Assembly: GCA_900548515.1 (NCBI GenBank)
Contig: URKU01000087.1
Span: 1 to 8,124, forward strand
DNA: 8,124 nucleotides
Direction: 5' to 3'
DNA from: an uncultured Collinsella sp.
GTDB lineage: Bacteria > Actinomycetota > Coriobacteriia > Coriobacteriales > Coriobacteriaceae
The notes under the pieces are model-generated. The model was not told the DNA's origin and ran no database searches. It saw only the letters and a program-made list of their open reading frames with translations. A program made the translations under genes and the position numbers. Shown here in pieces: positions 1-4,800 of the stretch (position 1 is its first letter; each line of letters begins with the position of its first letter).

Positions 1-7
1 CTTGCAC

Positions 8-63
8 CGATTTCTGCATCAATTGATGTAAGTTTGATGTAAATCGCTGTTTTTTAGTTTTTT
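8..63 (+). terminator. Possible plus-strand terminator near the left edge
   Basis: An imperfect hairpin is visible: CGATTT (8-13) pairs with AAATCG (41-46), and CATCAA (17-22) pairs with TTGATG (34-39). It is followed by two runs of six T (50-55 and 58-63). This layout fits an intrinsic terminator for a plus-strand gene lying left of the window, which would converge on the surface-protein gene. The stem is AT-rich and interrupted, so the call is weak. Confidence 0.35.
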
Positions 64-159
64 ATCAAATGAAGTACGTCCCGTTTATTTACTATGAAAG
101 TCCTGAACGGCAGCCATATTCCAATTATCCCCCATCGGGTCGAGGATCACATTGTTCAA

Positions 160-1968
160 TTATCTGTTGTGCTTTTTCTTTCTGCTGACAACCATTGTAC
201 CAATGGCAGCACCGCCGCTGACAAACAGCAGGGCAAACCACAAAGCAAGATTACTTGTGTCGCCGGTCCGTGGACCTTTATCGGATGCTACTGCTTTGGT
301 ACTGGCTGGCTTTTTCTCAAGAGCTGCAATGGCATCTTCGATATCCTTTGCCATCTTATCCACTTCGGATTGCTCAGTAATGTTCTTGCCACGGACAACA
401 GCCTTGACAGCGGCTTCCACACCAGAGAAATCCTTGTAGTCATTCTTGTTCAGGGCATTTGCTTTGGCAATGGCTGCATCAACCTTAGTGTAATCAGCAC
501 CCTTGTATTGCAGGGCAGCAATGGCATCTTCAATAGCCTTCGCCATTGCGTCAACTTCGCTCTGTTCAGTGATGTTCTTGTCACGGACAACAGCTTTGAC
601 GGCAGCTTCCACGGCGGTGAAGTCCTTGTAGTTGTCCTTGTTCAGTGCATTTGCCTTGGCAATGGCTTCGTCGACCTTAGTGTAGTCGGCAGGTAAATAA
701 GTCATTGCAACCGTCTGCGTATGCGTTGCCGCATCGGCGGTGATCGTTATATTGCCGGTGTATGCTTTGCAGTTATCGGCTGTTACTTCAACAGGGTAAG
801 TTCCTGCTTCCAAACTGACAGAGCCGGTAACCTCCTGACCATTCACTTTAACAACAACATTGGTCAGACCGTCTGGCGTTACAACGAAAGAAACCGGATA
901 GACAGCCTTTGTGATAAAATGAACATTTTTATAAAGTGCAAAGTACTGAGTACCGCTGGAAAGCAGGTCAATTTCTGTTCCTTCCGAGTCTACAGCTTTT
1001 GCATAGTTCAGATGATAGCCATCGGCAATCACAGGCACACATTCATCGAAAATTGCAGGGATATTATTCTCATTCGTATTCTTTGCATCAATCTCTGCTT
1101 CTTCTACGGTAAAAGTACCGTTACCGCCCATCGGGAATTTACCGTCAGTGGTTACTTTGGCGCCTCCTTTGATCAGAATATTGCCTTTTGCCCATATTGC
1201 ACCGTCCGCAGTAGAGGTACAGTTTACCTCGCCTCCGTTAACCGTCAGATCACCTGCAGCATACAGACCGGGATAATAGCTTGTTGCTTTAACTTTAGAT
1301 GCAGCAAGTTCAATATCGCCGCCGTTCCCTTCTTGATCTTTCCAGATATATGCTCCGTTGCGTCCGTCCTGGGTTGCCTTAAGCGTAACATCGGCGTCGT
1401 TTACAATCTTCAGCTTATGGGCATCGATTCCGGCATACAAGCCGGTGGAATCCACTTTTGCCCCGTCAATTTCGACCATTCTTCCGGCTATGCCCAATCC
1501 GCCTTCAGAGTTTATTATGACCCTTGCTTTATCGGAAATCTTGACGTCAGCCCCTGTGCTAATTCCATCGTAGTTTTCCCCGATAACGTTGATCACCAGT
1601 GTTCCATCGCCGGTAATCTCGACAGAATTGCTGTAATTGAGGTATATTCCCACTCCTCCGCCGGAATAGGTTCGGGTAATCCTATTTGTCCCGGTCAACC
1701 GTATCTTCAACGTACTGGGGATAGTCGTTTTAATACCGTAGTCTGACATGGTGTCGCTGTCAAGGGTAGCATTGTTCAAAGACAAGGTGTGAGTGGTCGG
1801 GTCATAGCTTACTGTTCCGCTGCAAAGATTATCCTTATTCTCAGACGTGACCTGTACGCCGTCTACCCAGATGTCGTAGACTGTGGGTTCCGCTGCCAGT
1901 GCTGTGGCAGGCAGGAGTCCAGCTACCATTACAATGCTGAATAGGATTGCAAATAGTTTTTTCTTCAT
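160..1968 (-). CDS. Secreted cell-wall-anchored surface protein with FIVAR-type repeats
   Basis: This is a 602-residue exported protein, probably attached to the cell wall by a sortase. Residues 1-25 are a signal peptide: KKK, then a hydrophobic core, then ALA with AEP following. Residues 30-320 have short repeated beta-strand/turn units rich in G, D, N and V, such as LTVNGGEV and ILIKGGAKV, like the beta-solenoid or carbohydrate-binding-type regions of gut Bacillota surface proteins. Residues 358-425 look like one beta-sandwich module. Residues 427-490 and 491-554 are two FIVAR-like helical repeats. The C-terminus has a sorting signal: GPRTGD at 565-570, a hydrophobic segment at 573-595 and RKKKHNR. 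The start is set by GGAGGAA five bases upstream of the ATG. The gene is more AT-rich than murB, the lacI-type gene and xfp, and looks like Bacillota DNA. A role in adhesion or glycan binding is inferred; the ligand is unknown. Confidence 0.85.
   Translation of the reverse strand: MKKKLFAILFSIVMVAGLLPATALAAEPTVYDIWVDGVQVTSENKDNLCSGTVSYDPTTHTLSLNNATLDSDTMSDYGIKTTIPSTLKIRLTGTNRITRTYSGGGVGIYLNYSNSVEITGDGTLVINVIGENYDGISTGADVKISDKARVIINSEGGLGIAGRMVEIDGAKVDSTGLYAGIDAHKLKIVNDADVTLKATQDGRNGAYIWKDQEGNGGDIELAASKVKATSYYPGLYAAGDLTVNGGEVNCTSTADGAIWAKGNILIKGGAKVTTDGKFPMGGNGTFTVEEAEIDAKNTNENNIPAIFDECVPVIADGYHLNYAKAVDSEGTEIDLLSSGTQYFALYKNVHFITKAVYPVSFVVTPDGLTNVVVKVNGQEVTGSVSLEAGTYPVEVTADNCKAYTGNITITADAATHTQTVAMTYLPADYTKVDEAIAKANALNKDNYKDFTAVEAAVKAVVRDKNITEQSEVDAMAKAIEDAIAALQYKGADYTKVDAAIAKANALNKNDYKDFSGVEAAVKAVVRGKNITEQSEVDKMAKDIEDAIAALEKKPASTKAVASDKGPRTGDTSNLALWFALLFVSGGAAIGTMVVSRKKKHNR
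307..690 (-). repeat. Two tandem 192-bp repeats encoding FIVAR-like modules
   Basis: Two adjacent in-frame units of exactly 64 codons (499-690 and 307-498 on the minus strand) both begin ADYTKVD and share AIAKANALNK, VEAAVKAVVR and KNITEQSEVD. By hand count 53 of 64 residues are identical. The match to the FIVAR family is from memory. The near-identity points to recent internal duplication, so copy number may vary between strains. Confidence 0.85.
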
Positions 1969-1973
1969 AACAG

Positions 1974-2022
1974 TTCCTCCATTTTTTAATTGTCCGCTAT
2001 TTACTTCCTCCGACAGCGGACA
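1974..2022 (-). promoter_or_regulatory. Leader of the surface-protein gene: SD plus upstream hairpin
   Basis: On the minus strand the true Shine-Dalgarno GGAGGAA (1974-1980) lies five bases before the ATG. Just upstream, TGTCCGCT (2015-2022) and AGCGGACA (1991-1998) form a perfect 8-bp stem. Its 16-base loop contains a second GGAGGAA. No T-run follows the stem, so it is not a terminator. A translational control or ribosome-standby role is possible but is inference. No convincing promoter hexamers were found in 1969-2120. Confidence 0.4.
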
Positions 2023-2115
2023 CGCCGGAGATGACAGAAGGTTTAACCGGAAAAGATTGATTTGCCGGTCGTGGTTAGGACTTCAATATCAAACCACCAT
2101 CCTTCCGGAAAACGC

Positions 2116-2155
2116 AAAAAGCCGAAGCCAAGGCATAATGCGCCCTGTCTTCGGC
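2116..2155 (-). terminator. Rho-independent terminator on the minus strand
   Basis: GCCGAAG (2121-2127) pairs with CTTCGGC (2149-2155). The stem continues inward through GGC/GCC with two mismatches. Read on the minus strand it ends in GGCTTTTTGC, with the T-run at 2116-2120. It would end a transcript coming from the 2211-2361 region before the surface-protein gene, so that gene probably needs its own promoter between about 2115 and 1990. Confidence 0.65.
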
Positions 2156-2210
2156 AACTGGATCGTTATTAATTGTATGAAATAAGACTTGAAACGCTGA
2201 AAAAGCGGCG

Positions 2211-2288
2211 CTATGCTCCCGCCGAGCCGAGCCGAGCCGAGCCGAGCCGAGCCGAGCCGAGAATAGGCGCTGCATTTCCATTCGCCAT
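2211..2288 (-). CDS. Possible 25-residue ORF containing the pentanucleotide repeat
   Basis: On the minus strand an ATG at 2288 has a near-ideal SD, AAGGAGG (2297-2303), eight bases upstream. It opens a 25-codon ORF, MANGNAAPI followed by LGSAR-type repeats, ending in TAG at 2211-2213. Most of the ORF is the tandem pentamer, which encodes the same five-residue cycle (S-A-R-L-G) in every frame. Changing the copy number by one would shift translation into one of two longer frames that run through the terminator at 2116-2155. No family is recognised. It may be a translated leader, a phase-variable remnant or no gene at all; only the SD and ATG support it. Confidence 0.25.
   Translation of the reverse strand: MANGNAAPILGSARLGSARLGSAGA
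2221..2260. repeat. GCCGA pentanucleotide tandem repeat, 8 copies
   Basis: Eight perfect head-to-tail copies of GCCGA (TCGGC on the minus strand), followed by one extra G. There are no spacers, so this is a simple-sequence repeat and not a CRISPR array. Such tracts are prone to slipped-strand length change. Confidence 0.97.
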
Positions 2289-2318
2289 AGCCAAGCCCTC
2301 CTTCCCTCTTGTGATTCT

Positions 2319-2356
2319 CCACTTATGATTTTACCTACCAATTCAATCATAAGTGG
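2319..2356. repeat. 12-bp perfect inverted repeat with 14-base loop
   Basis: CCACTTATGATT (2319-2330) and AATCATAAGTGG (2345-2356) are exact reverse complements. Outer bases extend the stem with a few G-T wobbles to about 2314-2361. No T-run follows on either strand, so it is not an obvious terminator. It lies between the pentamer unit and the murB terminator, close to where the sequence changes character. Confidence 0.85.
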
Positions 2357-2369
2357 GGGATTACAAAAG

Positions 2370-2423
2370 CCGAAAGGGAGAGGACTTCTTTACGAAGCCT
2401 CTCCCTTTCGGGGCCTTCTTTTT
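2370..2423 (-). terminator. murB terminator, probably bidirectional
   Basis: CCGAAAGGGAGAGG (2370-2383) and CCTCTCCCTTTCGG (2398-2411) form a perfect 14-bp stem, with TTC/GAA able to extend it inside the loop. On the minus strand it begins ten bases after the murB stop and is followed by CTTTTGT. On the plus strand it is followed by GGCCTTCTTTTT, so it could stop transcription in both directions. Confidence 0.8.
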
Positions 2424-3384
2424 AGAGGAATTCTCCGATTCGGTGGACTTCGGGTTGTAGGTCTACTCCGAATTGGTCTTTGACGGTTGCTTGGATGTGG
2501 CGGATGAGTTCGTCAACGTCGGCGGCGGTGGCGTGGTTGGCGTTGACGATAAAACCGCAGTGCTTTTCGCTTACCTGCGCGCCGCCAACGGCGTGTCCTC
2601 GCAGGCCGGCGTCCATGATGAGCTTGCCGGCAAAGTAGCCCTCGGGGCGCTTGAAAGTGGAGCCGGCACTCGGCATGTCGAGCGGCTGCTTGTCCTCGCG
2701 GCGCTGGCGGTAGTCGTCCATGTCGGCCTTGATCATCGCGGCGTTGCCCGGTGCGAGGTTGAAGGTGGCAGAAAGAACGATAAAGCCGTCGTCGGCGATG
2801 CGACTCTTGCGATAGCCCAGGTTGAGCTCATCGACATCGAACTCGATGATGTTGCCGCTGCCGCGGGTGCCGTCGTCGAGCATGCGGGCGGGCTTGTAGA
2901 CGCGCACAGACTCCAGCACGTCTGCCATGCAGGCACCGTAGGCGCCGGCGTTCATGTAGCAGGCGCCGCCGACCGATCCGGGGATGCCCGAGATGGGCTC
3001 CATGCCGGTGAGACCGGCCTCGGCTGCCGCCGCGGCGACATCGGAAAGCAAGGCGCCGGCCGCCGCCGTGACGTGCGTACCGTCGACCGTAATGTCGGAG
3101 AGGCCTTCGCCCAACGCCACGACGACGCCGCGGATACCCTTGTCGCCGACGAGCAGGTCGGAGCCGTTGCCCACGATGGTGAGCGGCAGGTCGCAGCGAT
3201 AACAGGTGTCGAGCGTGGCGACGAGGCCCTGCTCGGTATCGGGCGTGACAAAGACGTCGGCCGGGCCGCCGATCTTAAACGTGGTGTGCTCGCGCATGGG
3301 CTCGCTCATCAGCACGTTGTCCTCGCCGGCAACGCCAGCAAGCGCGCACAGCAGGTCCTCGTTAAAAAAGTCGTTCTCGTGCAT
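2422..3384 (-). CDS. murB: UDP-N-acetylenolpyruvoylglucosamine reductase (MurB)
   Basis: MurB is the cytoplasmic FAD enzyme that uses NADPH to reduce UDP-GlcNAc-enolpyruvate to UDP-MurNAc in peptidoglycan synthesis. The 320 residues show the family motifs in order: TTFKIGGPA (34-42), GNGSDLLVG (72-80, FAD binding), SGIPGSVGGA (132-141) with YMNAGAYG (143-150), GYRKSR (190-195), PSAGSTFKRP (238-247), whose Ser242 is the likely proton donor, GGAQVSEKHCGFIVN (267-281), and the C-terminal PEVHRIGEF with the expected glutamate at 312. The length is normal. I chose the ATG at 3384, preceded by AAAAGGCGGAT. A TTG 15 codons upstream (3429) overlaps the only -10-like box and has a poor SD. The gene is divergent from the LacI-type gene, with 183 bp between starts, and looks intact. 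No functional link to xfp is implied. Confidence 0.95.
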   Translation of the reverse strand: MHENDFFNEDLLCALAGVAGEDNVLMSEPMREHTTFKIGGPADVFVTPDTEQGLVATLDTCYRCDLPLTIVGNGSDLLVGDKGIRGVVVALGEGLSDITVDGTHVTAAAGALLSDVAAAAAEAGLTGMEPISGIPGSVGGACYMNAGAYGACMADVLESVRVYKPARMLDDGTRGSGNIIEFDVDELNLGYRKSRIADDGFIVLSATFNLAPGNAAMIKADMDDYRQRREDKQPLDMPSAGSTFKRPEGYFAGKLIMDAGLRGHAVGGAQVSEKHCGFIVNANHATAADVDELIRHIQATVKDQFGVDLQPEVHRIGEFL

Positions 3385-3427
3385 ACGAATATCCGCCTTT
3401 TGGTGGTCGTTGTCATCAATCGATTGC

Positions 3428-3433
3428 AATATA
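3428..3433 (-). promoter_or_regulatory. Possible -10 box for murB
   Basis: TATATT on the minus strand would give a transcript start about 35-40 bases before the preferred murB ATG. No good -35 hexamer is seen at the usual spacing, so confidence is low. Confidence 0.3.
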
Positions 3434-3465
3434 CCCCACCCGGACGGATTTGGTGCGCTGGCGGC

Positions 3466-3505
3466 GATAAAACAGCCGTCTACCGGATTGGTAAAGTGTT
3501 TATCA
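3466..3505. promoter_or_regulatory. Operator-like half-sites upstream of the LacI-type gene
   Basis: GATAAAAC (3466-3473) repeats the left half of the xfp operators, and TAAAGTGTTTATCA (3492-3505) resembles their reverse complement with one base missing in the core. Both lie between murB and the regulator gene, upstream of a -10-like TATACT. Weak autoregulation is possible; this is inferred from sequence similarity only. Confidence 0.3.
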
Positions 3506-3526
3506 CCGAGGTAGAGGGGCGGTCGC

Positions 3527-3532
3527 TATACT
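3527..3532 (+). promoter_or_regulatory. Possible -10 box for the LacI-type regulator gene
   Basis: TATACT lies 35 bases before the regulator ATG and matches the -10 hexamer of the xfp promoter candidate exactly. No convincing -35 is present at 16-18 bp, so activity may be low, as is common for local repressors. Confidence 0.35.
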
Positions 3533-3567
3533 TTCAAGAGATTGCGCGTAAACCCGGAAGGAGCGAG

Positions 3568-4596
3568 ATGGCCAACAAAGTCACCCTCAAGCAGATCGCC
3601 CAGGAGGTGGGGCTTTCCCCCTCGTCGGTCTCGCTTGTTCTCAATAATCGGCCCTGTCGCATCTCGGAAGAAAACCGCAAGCTCATCAAGGAGGTCGCGG
3701 CGCGCAACCACTATGTCCCCAACCAGATTGCGCGTAGTCTGGTCATGCGCGAGTCGCGCACGCTGGGCCTTATCGTCCCTAACATCGAGAGCCGCTTTTT
3801 TGCCTCGCTCGCTGGTAGCCTGGAAAAGCGCTGCCGCGAGGACGGCTATGCGCTCTTTATTACCAGCTCGGGCGGAAGTGCCGACGACGATCTTGAGCTG
3901 CTGCGTCAGCTGGTGACGCGCGGCGTCGACGGTGTCTTTCTGGTGGTGGGTGACGAGTTCTCCGACGACCGCGCCCTGCGCGAAGAAGTCAGCCATCTGC
4001 CTATCCCTGCCGTGATGGTCGACCGTGCCATTGAGGGGCTCGAGTGCGACAAGGTGATGTTCGACCACGAGATGGGTGGCTACATGGCAACCCGCTATCT
4101 AATCGAGCAGGGCCACCGTCGCATTGCCTGCTTGGTTAACGCGCGCCGTTCCAATACGGGGCGTAAGCGACTTGCCGGCTATGAGCGCGCGCTGCGCGAG
4201 GTTGGCCTGCCTATCGACGCACGTTTGGAGTTTGAGAGCGAGTACTACATTCCGAGTGCCTACGAGGCCTCGGAGGCGGTGCTCGCAACTGATGCCACCG
4301 CTGTGTTCGCAAGTTCGGATAACATCGCCCTCGGTCTGCTCAAGCGCTTGCACGAGATGGGGAAGAGCATTCCGGGCGATATCTCGGTCGTAAGCTATGA
4401 CAACTCGGCGGCCGACGTTCTCTTTGAGCCAGCGCTGACGGCGATTGAGCAGGATCCGGGTGTGCTCGCCGAGCATGCTTTTGGCTGCATGTCCAAGCGG
4501 CTTGCCGGCAAGGGCGGCAGGCGTGCCGAAGAGGTGGTTTTGGAGCCTGCCCTCATCGTAAAGGACAGCGTGCTCGAGCTTACTAAACACAACTAA
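3568..4596 (+). CDS. LacI/GalR-family transcriptional regulator, probable xfp repressor
   Basis: This is a 342-residue DNA-binding regulator of the usual LacI-family length. The N-terminal helix-turn-helix spans about 5-27 (TLKQIAQEVGLSPSSVSLVL), and PNQIARSLVM (51-60) is the hinge helix that inserts into the operator centre. From about 65 follows the periplasmic-binding-protein-like ligand and dimer domain: LGLIVPNIESRFFASL, VDR (151-153), HRRIACL, RLAGYERAL, FASSDNIALGLLKRL, and IPGDISVVSYDN (268-279). The start is set by AAGGAG four bases before the ATG; the frame stays open upstream, but that part is antisense to murB. It sits 204 bp upstream of xfp on the same strand, with two perfect CG-centred palindromes between, so xfp is the likely target. 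The inducer cannot be read from the sequence; a sugar or sugar phosphate is typical of the family. Confidence 0.92.
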   Translation: MANKVTLKQIAQEVGLSPSSVSLVLNNRPCRISEENRKLIKEVAARNHYVPNQIARSLVMRESRTLGLIVPNIESRFFASLAGSLEKRCREDGYALFITSSGGSADDDLELLRQLVTRGVDGVFLVVGDEFSDDRALREEVSHLPIPAVMVDRAIEGLECDKVMFDHEMGGYMATRYLIEQGHRRIACLVNARRSNTGRKRLAGYERALREVGLPIDARLEFESEYYIPSAYEASEAVLATDATAVFASSDNIALGLLKRLHEMGKSIPGDISVVSYDNSAADVLFEPALTAIEQDPGVLAEHAFGCMSKRLAGKGGRRAEEVVLEPALIVKDSVLELTKHN

Positions 4597-4609
4597 ACAC
4601 GTTTATCAA
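4593..4609 (-). promoter_or_regulatory. Degenerate operator copy over the regulator stop codon
   Basis: On the minus strand TTGATAAACGTGTTTAG matches the second xfp operator with its flanks, TTGATAAAACGTTTTAG, at 13 of 17 positions. All mismatches fall in the four core bases, where ACG appears shifted by one. Its centre is 123 bp from that operator, in inverted orientation. It may be an auxiliary site for a repression loop, or a decayed duplicate. Confidence 0.35.
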
Positions 4610-4632
4610 TTCGTAGAGATCGATTGTGAAGT

Positions 4633-4689
4633 ACCTGTGACAGGCAATGCCGCAGGTGAATGTCTCGTTTTGCCGATTCATAAGGCAAA
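4633..4689. repeat. Two small inverted repeats after the regulator gene
   Basis: ACCTG (4633-4637) pairs with CAGGT (4653-4657) around an inner GGCA-A-TGCC. TTTGCC (4669-4674) pairs with GGCAAA (4684-4689). Neither is followed by a proper T-run. The first could be a weak terminator for the regulator transcript, and the second could be another protein-binding site. Read-through into xfp is not excluded. Confidence 0.35.
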
Positions 4690-4695
4690 TAAGGA

Positions 4696-4732
4696 TGATA
4701 AAACGTTTTTTCACCTTGATAAAACGTTTTAG
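4696..4732 (+). promoter_or_regulatory. Tandem LacI-type operators in front of xfp
   Basis: Two perfect palindromes AAAACGTTTT (4700-4709 and 4721-4730) lie within a 14-base direct repeat TGATAAAACGTTTT. Their centres are exactly 21 bp apart, about two helical turns, so dimers would bind the same face of the DNA. A central CG in a palindrome is typical of LacI-family operators. The second site lies between the -35-like and -10 boxes, where binding would block polymerase. Confidence 0.8.
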
Positions 4733-4742
4733 CAAATATACT
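4716..4742 (+). promoter_or_regulatory. Probable xfp promoter
   Basis: TATACT (4737-4742) is a good -10. TTGATA (4716-4721) is the best -35, but the spacer is only 15 bp. The short spacer and the operator inside it fit a repressible promoter. Transcription would start near 4749, giving a leader of about 50 bases. Confidence 0.55.
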
Positions 4743-4786
4743 AGTCCCAACGAAAGGTTGCCGTATCGGAGGGTGACCGCGCAGCG

Positions 4787-4792
4787 AAGGGA
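4787..4792 (+). promoter_or_regulatory. xfp ribosome binding site
   Basis: AAGGGA lies eight bases before the xfp ATG at 4801 and fixes the start. A second purine-rich stretch, GGAGGG (4768-4773), is too far upstream to serve this start. Confidence 0.7.
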
Positions 4793-4800
4793 CATAAACA

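Noticed and set aside
721..1746. Plus-strand open frame of 341 codons opposite the surface-protein gene
   Set aside because: The opposite strand has signal peptide, repeats and sorting signal in one frame; this translation is Cys/Ile-rich without recognisable features.
2221..2261. CRISPR-like array
   Set aside because: The repeat unit is five bases with no spacers.
2075..2350. 91- and 77-codon minus-strand frames across the pentamer repeat
   Set aside because: Their 3' parts run through a clear intrinsic terminator and their starts lack a good SD; only the SD-linked ATG at 2288 is kept, at low confidence.
3385..3429. TTG at 3429 as murB start
   Set aside because: It coincides with the only -10-like hexamer and would add 15 non-conserved residues before the MurB fold.
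2473..3567. Upstream extension of the regulator reading frame
   Set aside because: It is antisense to murB; the LacI-type helix-turn-helix starts right after the ATG at 3568, which has its own SD.
3526..4590. Minus-strand open frames opposite the LacI-type gene (3526-4068 and 4099-4590)
   Set aside because: They are antisense to a complete LacI-family protein, with no SD or family motifs.
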